Source: Candidatus Aegiribacteria sp. MLS_C
Lineage (GTDB): Bacteria > Fermentibacterota > Fermentibacteria > Fermentibacterales > JCC-6
Direction of reading: 5' to 3'
Assembly (NCBI GenBank): GCA_002030045.1
Contig: LQBI01000007.1
Span: 25,443 to 89,442, forward strand
DNA length: 64,000 bases
Shown: positions 41,612 to 50,372 of the stretch, piece by piece
How the letters are laid out: every line of letters begins with the position of its first letter
Position numbering within the stretch: the first letter of the stretch is position 1
Program-made: the position numbers and the translations under genes
Notes under the pieces: generated by a model
The model's input: the letters and a program-made list of their open reading frames with translations, nothing else
Told to the model about the DNA's origin: nothing
Databases searched by the model: none

Positions 41612-44600
41612 GTGAACAGCTTTACTCTATCGGTGGTTTTCGAGGGCAGGGAACTGCCCGGCGGTATCGAGAGCGTTCTCCGGGCCGACGTACAGCAGCT
41701 GGTACCGCCCAGGTGGGCCGATTCCCTCCTGATCACCGAACCCGGGAACGGTATTCCCGACGGCCTTATCCTGGTGGTGAACGGTAAACTCTCGCCCAGG
41801 CTTCGGAGCCACTACTACCGCTGCTTCAGGCACGGCGTGCCGGTCACCGCGCTCTGCTACCGCAGGGAACCCGAGGACGACGCCGTTGTAAAGGCGCTTT
41901 CGGCGGCCGACCGCTGCTGGAGCTTCATGTCGGTGAACGACGGCCGTGAGCGGATCAGGACCAGTGTGCAGGAATGGCTCAAAGGACTCAACCGGGAATC
42001 TTTCCCCTACCCCGAGGGCCGTGACCTCATAGACTCCTACGGTGACGTCGAGGTACTCGAGGTGGACAGCGATTCCCTGGAGAAGGCCCGGGAGGTCTTT
42101 GTCCGCAGGGGTTTCGTCTGCCTCAGCGGACCACTGGGCGCCGGCAAGACCACCATTGCCCGCAAGCTCCTCGGTGAGGCCTTCGCCTCGGGTCTCAATC
42201 CTGTCGAGATGATCACCAGGGACCTGGATTTCCGTGAAGTGGTACGCCTGCTTACGGGTCCGGAGGACTGCGCCGTGTTCCTCGACATCGATACTCTGAG
42301 GCGTCTGGTGGGCATCTACCCGTCCCGCCTCTGGTCGCTGGTGATATCCCTCATGATAAGGGCCACCGAGACCAGGCACAGGCTCATACTCGCCACCTCC
42401 TCGACGGAGATCGCCGGAATATTCGCCGGCCACGACGACGCCCACGTGAACCTGCCGGAACCATCCAGGGAGAGACGGTGGAGGCTGGAGGAGGGCAGGC
42501 AGGCTCTGGAATGGTTCAGGGAGATGGATTCCCTGGACAAGGCCGAACTGCTCCTCATGGCGGCTTTCGACCCCCTGGTGGCAGAGGCCGTCTTCAAGAG
42601 GGTCCTGTTCCGGCTCCTGGACCGGCTCATGGTCCAGGAGCGCAAGCGGTTCCCGACCAGTGAAGAGCTTGAGGACTTCTATCTGAGGAGCATGGCTTCC
42701 CGAGGGATCGCTCCCTTCCGCAGGATCAGTGGAAAGGGGGAAGTGTACCTCGCCGTGAGCGATTCGGTGAAGATGTGGGCCATCGACCAGGGCATCAGGG
42801 AGCTTCTCGAGAAGGATTCCCCGGTCATCAGGGCTTTCATCGATACGCTGATGGAGAACGAGGAGCCCAACATCAGGAGGGCCGGCTACTTCCTCGCGGG
42901 CTTCTACGGAAGCCTCTCCGACGAGGTCAAGGCGAAACTGCTCCTGCATATAGCATCGGAGAAGACCCGTCTCGTGCTTCAGGATGTTCTCAACACGCTG
43001 CTCAGCCGCCGGGAGGACCTGGACGATTCCATAGTCAGCATGTTCGGTGTGATGATGGCAAGGGGCAGCGGGGAGGTGAGGGAATCGGTAGCTGAGACAC
43101 TGGGCCGGAAGTGGGTCCTGGAGTCCCGAAGGCTCCGGGGCATCGTGGAACAGGCCGCAGAGGACCCCGAGCCCTCCGTAAGAGGCAGGTTCCTGGAGGG
43201 CCTCACTATGTGGGGGATTTCCGGAAGGGGCATGGAGATGTACAGGTCCTTCCTCGAGGATGATTCCTTCGAGGTCCGGCGGGACCTGATGCTCCACCTG
43301 GGAAGCGAGTTCCCACAGCTTGATGCAAAGGAGCTGGCCGTCCTCAACGATGTGCTGGAAAAGGGCGACCCGCGTCATATGACCAGCCTTATAATGGGGC
43401 TCCTGGACAGGAAACCTGAGGATTTCAATCAGGTGTTCAACGACCTGCTGTGGGTGCTCATGGAGAGGCTTCCACCCGGCGGCAAGGGACAGCTTGCATG
43501 GAGGATAGGCGCCAGGCTCAGGTTCTTCAGTCCCGAAGTCAGGGCTTCTCTGAGGAGCGACCTCAGCGAGGAGGACACGCTCCTTGTCACGAGATGCATG
43601 CTTATGAACTACTCGTTCCTTTTCGAGGAGGAGAAGAGGACCCTCTGGGAACTCGCAGGGGAGAGGACAGCCAGGAACAGGGAGTTCGCCAGCATGGTCC
43701 TCCGATACTACAACATCATGGAGGAGGAAATGAGGGACAGGCTCCTCCGCAGCGTTCTGGAATCCGACAGACCCGAGGGCAGGGACGCCCTGAGCCAGCT
43801 TGTATGCCTAGGCAGGACCGATCTCACGGAGGCTTCGGCCAGACTGGCCGCCAGCATTCTGAAGAGCAGCGATTTCGAGAAGAGGGCGGCGCTGCCCTTC
43901 TTTCTGCTCTGGAACATGGAAGACCTCGGCGGTACGGCGGAAGACTGCCTCGGATCACTGGTAAGGGATCCCTCGTCCTACGTCAGGAGAAGACTGGCTT
44001 CTTCGATCAGGGACCTGGGCGGTGAAGACGGGTTTTTCACGGAACTACTCGATTCGCTGGCATCTGACGAGAAGCGGGCGGTGAGGGCCGAGGTGGCGCT
44101 CTGCCTGGGCGAGCTGGAGAAGGCGGATTCCCCCGAGGTGAGCCAGGTCCTGGCCTGCCTGCTGCGGGATGAAGATACCTTTGTACGTCTCAGCGGTCTT
44201 TCCGGTCTGCTTAACAACGTGATGGTCTCCCGGGACAAACTCAGGCCCATCATGCTCTCGGCGCTTTCAGACCCGGCTCCCGATGTCAGGATCGAGGCTA
44301 TCAAGGGACTTCGGCGGCGCCCCGACCTCCAGTCTGCGGAGGGCGTGGACGGAATTCTTGCGGACCGTTTCGCCGACCCCGACAGGAACGTGCGCATGGA
44401 GGTGGTACGCCTGGTGACAGATACTCCAGGGCTGCTGGGTTCCGAGGTGATAAGGAAGAGGATGCCGGACATCCTCCTGGACAGGCTCTCCACGGGACAC
44501 GCCATTTCCGAGGAACTCAACATGGCAAGGAAGATACAGCTCGATCTACTGCCCGACCGCCCTCCAACCCCCGACAAGTGCGACATAGAGATATTCTACA

Positions 44601-45226
44601 GACCCGCCAGGGAGGTAGGCGGCGATTATTTCGACTTCTTCCAGCTGCCGGACCGCAACCTTGGCCTGGCCATAGCGGACGTGGCGGGCAAGGGGATCCC
44701 GGCGGCTCTCACCATGGCCGGCCTGAAAGGCAACCTGAAAGCATACGTCCAGAGCATCTATTCGATCAGCGAGATCATGCAGAAGGTCAACGAGTCGTCG
44801 GTGCTGGGAGAGGGGGATCCCATTATGACCGGACTCTTCTACGGCGTTCTGGACACCGATTCGGGAACCCTCACGTACGTCAACGCAGGCCACAATCCCC
44901 CTCTCCTTCTCAAGAGGGACGGTGCAACGAGGTGGCTGGACAGGGGCGGCCTTATTCTGGGACTGTCGAGCGGGGCCAGGTACGAGCACGAATCCGTTGG
45001 AGTCGATTCGGGAGATGTCCTGGTGCTGTACACCGACGGCCTGACGGAGGCCATGGACCATTCGGGCAGGGAGTTCGGGACCGAAAGGCTGATGAGCGTG
45101 GTCCGCGAGAACAGGGACCTATCAGCCCACCAGATCTCCAGCGGCATTCTCGAGGCAGTCAACGGTCATGCCGGAGAACTGTCCCAGAGCGACGACCAGA
45201 CACTGGTAGTGCTGAAGTACAGATGA
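41612..45226 (+). CDS. STAND NTPase - HEAT repeat - SpoIIE phosphatase fusion protein
   Basis: The GTG at 41612 follows TGAAGG. Of 1204 residues, 1-125 form an unclassified alpha/beta domain. Residues 160-330 are a P-loop NTPase with Walker A GPLGAGKT at 173-180 and Walker B CAVFLDID, similar to nSTAND3-type proteins. About 400-950 are HEAT-like helical repeats (SSYVRRRLASSIRDLG, APDVRIEAIKGLRRR). About 965-1204 are a SpoIIE/RsbU PP2C domain with acidic metal ligands (REVGGDYFDFF, IADVAGKGIPAAL, YTDGLTEA, SDDQTLVVL). It should dephosphorylate the STAS protein when an NTP-gated, HEAT-sensed signal is present. The combination is unusual. Confidence 0.85.
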   Translation: MNSFTLSVVFEGRELPGGIESVLRADVQQLVPPRWADSLLITEPGNGIPDGLILVVNGKLSPRLRSHYYRCFRHGVPVTALCYRREPEDDAVVKALSAADRCWSFMSVNDGRERIRTSVQEWLKGLNRESFPYPEGRDLIDSYGDVEVLEVDSDSLEKAREVFVRRGFVCLSGPLGAGKTTIARKLLGEAFASGLNPVEMITRDLDFREVVRLLTGPEDCAVFLDIDTLRRLVGIYPSRLWSLVISLMIRATETRHRLILATSSTEIAGIFAGHDDAHVNLPEPSRERRWRLEEGRQALEWFREMDSLDKAELLLMAAFDPLVAEAVFKRVLFRLLDRLMVQERKRFPTSEELEDFYLRSMASRGIAPFRRISGKGEVYLAVSDSVKMWAIDQGIRELLEKDSPVIRAFIDTLMENEEPNIRRAGYFLAGFYGSLSDEVKAKLLLHIASEKTRLVLQDVLNTLLSRREDLDDSIVSMFGVMMARGSGEVRESVAETLGRKWVLESRRLRGIVEQAAEDPEPSVRGRFLEGLTMWGISGRGMEMYRSFLEDDSFEVRRDLMLHLGSEFPQLDAKELAVLNDVLEKGDPRHMTSLIMGLLDRKPEDFNQVFNDLLWVLMERLPPGGKGQLAWRIGARLRFFSPEVRASLRSDLSEEDTLLVTRCMLMNYSFLFEEEKRTLWELAGERTARNREFASMVLRYYNIMEEEMRDRLLRSVLESDRPEGRDALSQLVCLGRTDLTEASARLAASILKSSDFEKRAALPFFLLWNMEDLGGTAEDCLGSLVRDPSSYVRRRLASSIRDLGGEDGFFTELLDSLASDEKRAVRAEVALCLGELEKADSPEVSQVLACLLRDEDTFVRLSGLSGLLNNVMVSRDKLRPIMLSALSDPAPDVRIEAIKGLRRRPDLQSAEGVDGILADRFADPDRNVRMEVVRLVTDTPGLLGSEVIRKRMPDILLDRLSTGHAISEELNMARKIQLDLLPDRPPTPDKCDIEIFYRPAREVGGDYFDFFQLPDRNLGLAIADVAGKGIPAALTMAGLKGNLKAYVQSIYSISEIMQKVNESSVLGEGDPIMTGLFYGVLDTDSGTLTYVNAGHNPPLLLKRDGATRWLDRGGLILGLSSGARYEHESVGVDSGDVLVLYTDGLTEAMDHSGREFGTERLMSVVRENRDLSAHQISSGILEAVNGHAGELSQSDDQTLVVLKYR

Positions 45227-45342
45227 CCGGTGGTGCTCAAGTAAATATGACCGGCGGTGCTCAAGTAAGTATGACCGGTGGTGCTGAAGTAAAGATGATC
45301 GGTGGTGCTGAAGTAAAGATGACTGGTGGTGCTTAAGTAAAG
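45199..45342 (+). repeat. 24-bp tandem repeat, five full copies plus a degenerate copy in the SpoIIE gene end
   Basis: Units of exactly 24 bases begin at 45223, 45247, 45271, 45295 and 45319, each ATGA(C/T)(C/T)GG(T/C)GGTGCT followed by a variable codon and AAGTA. The next ATG at 45343 starts the following gene. The segment 45199-45222, the last codons of the SpoIIE gene, matches 18 of 24 positions, so the array may be copied from that gene's 3' end. Read in frame it encodes MTGGAQVN-type octapeptides for 37 codons (45223-45336), then TAA, in the same frame as the next gene. Confidence 0.85.
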
Positions 45343-46116
45343 ATGAGACGCACGGTATACCTCCTTTCGGACTTCGGGGAATCGGATACCTATGTGGGGC
45401 AGATGAAGGCTGTGCTGGATTCCCTGGCTCCCTACGGAACGGGAATGATCGACCTGACCCATGAAGTGGAGCGCGGATCGGTCACCGAGGGCGCCTTCCA
45501 CCTCCGGGCAGCGGCGCCTTTCCTGCCAGCAGGTTCGGTGGTGCTGGCAGTGGTCGATCCCGGAGTGGGTACGGACAGGAGGGGACTGGCGGTCATATCC
45601 CGGGGTGTACACTTCGTCGGTCCGGACAACGGGCTCTTCGGCCTCCTGGAAGTGGAGAAAGCGTGGGAGCTGCCTCCGCCGCCTTCGGGATCGAGCCGCA
45701 CCTTCCACGGAAGGGATCTCTTCGCGCCGTCCGCGGCGAGGATACTCCTGGACCCGGGCTGGACCGGTTCCCTCCGGCCTTTGTGCCCGTCCACCATGGT
45801 CGGTACCGGTGTGGAGCTTCCCTCGCTCAGGGATGGAGGGCTGGAGGTGACCGTGATCCATACGGACCGATTCGGGAACGTGGTGCTCTGGATGGACCCC
45901 GATGAATACGAAGACCTGGTACCCTCCGGCGTGGTGCTTCCCGACGGCGGGGAACGGTCACTGACACCGGCGGCGACCTATGGCACCAGCCGGGGACTGC
46001 TCTACCTGAGGGGCAGCCAGGGGTTCATGGAACTGGCCTTCAGCGGCGGCAGCGCAGCAGGAGTCCTGGGCATCTCTCCCGGGGACAGGATCGTGTTGAG
46101 GTTGAGCAGGGCATGA
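45343..46116 (+). CDS. S-adenosyl-L-methionine hydrolase (SAM hydroxide adenosyltransferase, DUF62)
   Basis: The 257-residue protein has the DUF62 motifs: VYLLSDFGESDTYVGQMK at the N-terminus, IDLTHEV, VVDPGVGTDRRGLAV and FVGPDNGLFG, then HGRDLFAPSAA and VTVIHTDRFGNVVL. The family hydrolyses SAM to adenosine and methionine. Its ATG at 45343 is the start of what would be the sixth repeat unit and has only a weak ribosome site, so it may be translated by re-initiation from the repeat frame. Its end overlaps the GH57 gene (ATGA). Confidence 0.9.
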   Translation: MRRTVYLLSDFGESDTYVGQMKAVLDSLAPYGTGMIDLTHEVERGSVTEGAFHLRAAAPFLPAGSVVLAVVDPGVGTDRRGLAVISRGVHFVGPDNGLFGLLEVEKAWELPPPPSGSSRTFHGRDLFAPSAARILLDPGWTGSLRPLCPSTMVGTGVELPSLRDGGLEVTVIHTDRFGNVVLWMDPDEYEDLVPSGVVLPDGGERSLTPAATYGTSRGLLYLRGSQGFMELAFSGGSAAGVLGISPGDRIVLRLSRA

Positions 46117-47267
46117 AGTACATCAGCCTGCTGCTGCACGTGTACCAGCCGCCTACGCAGGACATCCGCCTGGTGGAACGTATAGACAGGGAGTGCTACC
46201 GTCCCCTTTCCGGGCTGCTCGCCTCCTCCGGGCACGGGGTCGGTCTCAACATTTGCTATTCCCTCACCGAGCACCTGGAGAGGCTGGGTTCCCCCACGCT
46301 GGAAAGGCTGTCCTCCGCGGTGGACCTGGAGTTCACAGACTCCGGAGCCTACCATCCCATATTCCCCCTCGTCGACCGTGAAGATGTTGTGAGACAGCTC
46401 AGGCTCAACAGGGAAGGGAATTCCAGGGTGCTCGGAAGCGTCTACGCACCATCCGGAGTATTCCCTCCCGAGATGGCCTATTCAGAAGCTCTGCCCGCGG
46501 TGTTCCGTAGCCTGGGGTACTGCTGGACGGTCACCGACGACCTCCCCTGGGCGTCATCCGGCAGAAAGGTGCCCTGCGACAGCATCCCCGTTTCCCGGGG
46601 AGTTTCCGTGCTCCTGCGCAGCAATTTCTGGAGCAACAGGATCTCCTTCCACGGTGAGGACGGAAGTAAGACGGCTGACGAGATCCTGAGCGGAATGAGG
46701 AAATGGACAGGGGAGGGGGACGCATACCTGCTTATAGCAATGGACGGAGAGACATTCGGGCATCACCGCAGGGGGGCCGTCGAGAACTTCCTGGCCCCTT
46801 TCCTGGAGAGGATCGAAGTTAACCCTGACATGGAACTCGTGACTCCGGGAAGGCTTCCGGACATATTTCCGGAACTGCCCGTACCCGTGCCGTCGGGCAG
46901 CTGGTCCACCACGGCGCCGGACATGGCCAGAGGAGTTCCGTGGCCGCTGTGGGACGACCCGGACAACCGGATACATGCACATCTCTGGAAACTGCTTCGG
47001 GAGGTGAGGGCCGCGGCACGGTCCTGTACTTCGGAGAGGGTTGCCAAACATGCGGATAAGATGTTATACTCGTGCCCGTTTTGGTGGGCTTCGGAAGGAA
47101 GGTTCGATGCACTTCAGGTCCGCCGGGGCCTGATGGCCGTTCTCGAGACCGCCAGGGCCGTGTACGACGAGACCGGTGACCGCGGAATGCTGGACAGCGC
47201 GCTCACATCCGCATTCACAGTACCGGTGGTAACCGGAGAGGATATTGCAGATGCCCAAGAAGGATAG
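46113..47267 (+). CDS. Glycoside hydrolase family 57-like protein
   Basis: This 384-residue protein starts with HVYQPPTQD and has GVFPPEMAYS, with E120 as the likely nucleophile, and AMDGETFGHHRRG, with D211 as the likely acid/base. Both are the conserved regions of GH57. The length suits the short GH57-like alpha-1,4-glucan or related subgroup rather than 4-alpha-glucanotransferases. It is predicted cytosolic. The activity could be on glycogen or maltodextrins; the substrate is inferred. Confidence 0.85.
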   Translation: MKYISLLLHVYQPPTQDIRLVERIDRECYRPLSGLLASSGHGVGLNICYSLTEHLERLGSPTLERLSSAVDLEFTDSGAYHPIFPLVDREDVVRQLRLNREGNSRVLGSVYAPSGVFPPEMAYSEALPAVFRSLGYCWTVTDDLPWASSGRKVPCDSIPVSRGVSVLLRSNFWSNRISFHGEDGSKTADEILSGMRKWTGEGDAYLLIAMDGETFGHHRRGAVENFLAPFLERIEVNPDMELVTPGRLPDIFPELPVPVPSGSWSTTAPDMARGVPWPLWDDPDNRIHAHLWKLLREVRAAARSCTSERVAKHADKMLYSCPFWWASEGRFDALQVRRGLMAVLETARAVYDETGDRGMLDSALTSAFTVPVVTGEDIADAQEG

Positions 47268-47451
47268 GACCTTTGCCGCGAAACTGGCCCACGAGGCCAG
47301 GACGCTTCACAAGACCGACTGCCCCGTCTGTGGCAAGGAACTCGTACCGGTGGTCCTCTACGCCGCAAGGTACAACGAAGACGGACACTGGAGACCTCAG
47401 CGCCGCAGGGTCAAGGTCTGCGACTGCAACAGGGAAGAGATCTACGGTTAA
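47251..47451 (+). CDS. Small zinc-ribbon protein
   Basis: This gene overlaps the GH57 end by 17 bases and its ATG (47251) has GGAGAGG about nine bases upstream. The 66-residue basic protein has CPVCGKE and, near the end, VCDCNREE, forming a zinc ribbon with four cysteines. The high lysine/arginine content suggests nucleic-acid binding. No precise function can be given. Confidence 0.7.
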   Translation: MPKKDRTFAAKLAHEARTLHKTDCPVCGKELVPVVLYAARYNEDGHWRPQRRRVKVCDCNREEIYG

Positions 47452-47465
47452 ACAGGTACCGCAGC

Positions 47466-48353
47466 ATGGGTACATCCGGGGCTCTACTCCTCACGGCCGG
47501 TTTCGGCACGAGGGCAGAGCCCCTTTCTCTTGTCCGGCCGAAATGCCTTCTCCCATGGGGGGAAACCACTGTACTCGGTTTCCTGGCGGAAAGGGCGGCT
47601 GCGCTGGATCCCGGCCTCATAGCCCTGAACGCCTCACGTTGTCCCGAGCTTGTACTCTCGGCGCTGGACCAGGTGTGGCCGAGGGATAGATGTCGCTTAT
47701 ATTTCGAGGAAAGGCCGCTGGGTACTGCCGCGACGCTGTCCAGGCACTGCGGGCTGCTGTCCTCCGGTACATGGATGCTGGGGAATACCGACATGGTGAT
47801 ACCGGAACTGGACCTTCACGCGATGCTGAGAAGACACAGGGAGAGCGGTGCGGCGTGGACGGCGCTGACGGGTGTGTTACCTGCTGGAGGGGATTACCGC
47901 CCCCTTCATGCGGACCGTTGCGGAAGGTTCGGACATGGCGGGGAGACCGGTACTCACTACCTGGGTATCAGCTTCATAGAGCCTTCGGTCTCCAGGCTCG
48001 CCATGGAGACGCAGTGCAGCGGAGGGCTCTTCACGGAACTTGCGCCCCTTGCGGCCGGGAAATGCGGGGACCTCCTGGTCTTCCATCATGAAGGCCGGTG
48101 GCTGGACATGGGCAGGATGGAGCGTCTCAGGGAGAACATCCTCAGCGGAGGCAGTTTCGTTCATCCCACGGCCTGCATCTCCAGCGACGCGGTCCTCAGC
48201 GGATCATATCACATAGGAAGGGGCTGCATGCTTGGTGGCGGGACCGAACTTCATGACAGCGTGATGCTGGAGGGTTCGACGCTGGAAAGCGGCAGGCTTG
48301 AGAGTACCATACTTTCCTGGTACTGCAGCAGCCCGGAAGGAAAACCAAGGTGA
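47466..48353 (+). CDS. NDP-sugar pyrophosphorylase-like nucleotidyltransferase (MurU-like)
   Basis: The 295-residue protein has the nucleotidyltransferase start LLLTAGFGTRAEPLSLVRPKCLLPWG, in which the glycine-rich loop and PKCLLP match the family. MLGNTDMVIPELD carries the metal-binding aspartate, and HEGRWLDMGRMERL follows. The last 55 residues look like a short left-handed beta-helix (DAVLSGSYHIGRGCMLGGGTELHD). The next gene, overlapping as GTGA, encodes an AmgK-like kinase; AmgK with MurU makes UDP-MurNAc in peptidoglycan recycling. The same pair can also act on other sugars, so the substrate is inferred. Confidence 0.75.
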   Translation: MGTSGALLLTAGFGTRAEPLSLVRPKCLLPWGETTVLGFLAERAAALDPGLIALNASRCPELVLSALDQVWPRDRCRLYFEERPLGTAATLSRHCGLLSSGTWMLGNTDMVIPELDLHAMLRRHRESGAAWTALTGVLPAGGDYRPLHADRCGRFGHGGETGTHYLGISFIEPSVSRLAMETQCSGGLFTELAPLAAGKCGDLLVFHHEGRWLDMGRMERLRENILSGGSFVHPTACISSDAVLSGSYHIGRGCMLGGGTELHDSVMLEGSTLESGRLESTILSWYCSSPEGKPR

Positions 48354-49351
48354 AGGCGATGTCACCGGAGCTGGCGTCCTGGCTGCGCGGCCGGACGGAC
48401 GACAGCGTAACAGTGAAGAGACTGCACGGTGACGTATCCGGAAGGCTCTTCTGGAGGGTCTTCACGGGGAACGGTACGCATGTCCTGATGGACAGCGGCA
48501 AGATACCGGTCTGGCCATGGATCGACATACACGAACTACTGAGGGCCAACGGTTTCAGGGTCCCCGCCATAAGGGAGATCGATACCCGGCGTGGATGGGT
48601 TCTTCAGGAGGACCTGGGCAGCCGCAGGCTTCTGGACGTTGACGACGGTCAGTACATGAAGCTCCTGGACGAGGCCTCGGACATAATCGTCGCCATGCAG
48701 CGGAGACTGGACGGAAGGACCTGCGCCGATTCCATAGCCGGCAGGAGGAGCTTCACACCGGCTTTCTTCATGGCGGAACTGGAGAACACCCTGGAAACCC
48801 TCTTCTTCAGGCTCCTGGGAGTGCCGATGAACGAACTCCTGGAGCTTCAGAGGGAGATGAGGACCCTATGCGAGAGCATCGATCCCTCAAGCGTCTTCGT
48901 CCACAGGGACTTCCACAGTTCCAACCTCATGGTGGTTGACGGCAGGCTGGTCATGGTCGACTGGCAGGACGCCAGGTTCGGCCCGCCCGCCTACGACATA
49001 GTGAGCCTTGTTCGGGACAGTTACCGCGATCCCGGTCACGTCTGGGAGGACAGGGCCAGGAAATTCACGCTGGCCAAGGGGAACATGAACATGTTCCAGA
49101 TAGCAAGGACCGCATGCCAGAGGAGTCTGAAGGCCACAGGCACCTTCAGTTTCCATTACAGGAAAACCGGGGATACAAGATACCTGGGTTACATCCCCAG
49201 GACCCTGAGATACCTGGCGGACTACGCACGTATATGTCCGCAGCTCGACGGCCTGGTGAGGAAGACCTACAGAACACTGGACAAGTATCACGGCGAGATA
49301 GACCTGAGGGATTTCAGGTCCGCCAACATTCCCGAAGTCCGGAGCAGATGA
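48350..49351 (+). CDS. Sugar kinase of the APH family (AmgK-like)
   Basis: The GTG at 48350 overlaps the MurU-like stop; an ATG at 48359 is also possible. The 333-residue protein is an aminoglycoside phosphotransferase-like kinase with the catalytic loop FVHRDFHSSNLMV (H185, D187) and the metal-binding VDWQDARFGPPAYDIVSL. AmgK phosphorylates the anomeric position of MurNAc/GlcNAc before MurU acts. The gene order supports such a two-step salvage route. Confidence 0.8.
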   Translation: MKAMSPELASWLRGRTDDSVTVKRLHGDVSGRLFWRVFTGNGTHVLMDSGKIPVWPWIDIHELLRANGFRVPAIREIDTRRGWVLQEDLGSRRLLDVDDGQYMKLLDEASDIIVAMQRRLDGRTCADSIAGRRSFTPAFFMAELENTLETLFFRLLGVPMNELLELQREMRTLCESIDPSSVFVHRDFHSSNLMVVDGRLVMVDWQDARFGPPAYDIVSLVRDSYRDPGHVWEDRARKFTLAKGNMNMFQIARTACQRSLKATGTFSFHYRKTGDTRYLGYIPRTLRYLADYARICPQLDGLVRKTYRTLDKYHGEIDLRDFRSANIPEVRSR

Positions 49352-49355
49352 GATA

Positions 49356-50372
49356 ATGAGCGGATCGCACCAAAAAAGGATACTCACCGGGGACAGGCCC
49401 ACGGGTCCCCTCCATCTGGGCCATTATGTGGGTTCTCTGCAGAACAGGGTCAGGCTCCAGCACCGGTACGACACCTTCATAATAGTCGCCGACGTGCAGA
49501 CCCTCTCCACCAATTTCGACCATCCGGAGAACCTTCCGGCGGACGTCCGCCAGGTTGCCCTGGACAACCTGGCAGTCGGTCTCGACCCCGATTCGGCAAG
49601 CATATTCGTGCAGAGCATGGTGCCCCAGATAGCCGAGCTGACAGTCTACTTCTCGATGTTCATTACTGTGAACCGGCTCAAGCACAATCCGACAATCAAG
49701 ACCGAGGCCGGTCAGTACGGCTTCGAGGACAACATGACCTACGGTTTCCTGGGGTATCCCGTAAGCCAGGCTGCGGACATCCTCTTCTGCAGGGCGGACC
49801 TGGTCCCGGTGGGGGAGGACCAGCTTCCTGTGGTGGAGGTTTCGAGGTTCACCGCCCGGCGTTTCAACGAACTCTACGATACGGTCTTCCCCGAGCCTGA
49901 GGGCCTCAGCGGCGATACGGCCAGGCTGGTGGGCCTGGACGGTCAGGCGAAGATGTCAAAGTCCCTGGGGAACTGCATCTATCTCAGCGATACAACGGAG
50001 GCGGTCCGCACCAAGGTTATGTCGGCGGTGACCGATCCCGCCAGAATACACAGGGACGATCCGGGGCATCCGGAGATCTGCACCATCTTTTCGTACCACT
50101 GCGCCTTCAACGGCGGCGAGTCAGCCGACATCGGGGAACGGTGCCGCGCGGGGACCATCGGGTGCGTGGCATGCAAGAAGAGGATGGTCCAGGTGATAGA
50201 GGAGCTGCTGGAACCGATACGCATGAGGCGCGCGGAGTTCCAGAGGCCCGGCATGGTCGACGAGATCCTTATGGCCGGGACCGAGAGGGCCAGGACCGAG
50301 GGCGGCAGGACCATGGACATGGTCAGGATGGCCATGCACATAGACTACTTCGAGGAGCGTGACCGGCAGTGA
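49356..50372 (+). CDS. trpS: Tryptophanyl-tRNA synthetase
   Basis: The 338-residue protein is a class I aminoacyl-tRNA synthetase with LTGDRPTGPLHLGHYVGSL (HIGH-type) and AKMSKSLGN (KMSKS), and the TrpRS features TYGFLGYPVSQAADILFCRADLVPVGEDQ. The length fits bacterial TrpS. It charges tRNA-Trp in the cytoplasm. Its ATG at 49356 follows GAGATAA and lies four bases after the upstream stop; its stop overlaps cysS as GTGA. Confidence 0.95.
   Translation: MSGSHQKRILTGDRPTGPLHLGHYVGSLQNRVRLQHRYDTFIIVADVQTLSTNFDHPENLPADVRQVALDNLAVGLDPDSASIFVQSMVPQIAELTVYFSMFITVNRLKHNPTIKTEAGQYGFEDNMTYGFLGYPVSQAADILFCRADLVPVGEDQLPVVEVSRFTARRFNELYDTVFPEPEGLSGDTARLVGLDGQAKMSKSLGNCIYLSDTTEAVRTKVMSAVTDPARIHRDDPGHPEICTIFSYHCAFNGGESADIGERCRAGTIGCVACKKRMVQVIEELLEPIRMRRAEFQRPGMVDEILMAGTERARTEGGRTMDMVRMAMHIDYFEERDRQ

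Noticed and set aside
45223..45342. CRISPR array
   Set aside because: The 24-base units follow each other without spacers and no cas gene is near.
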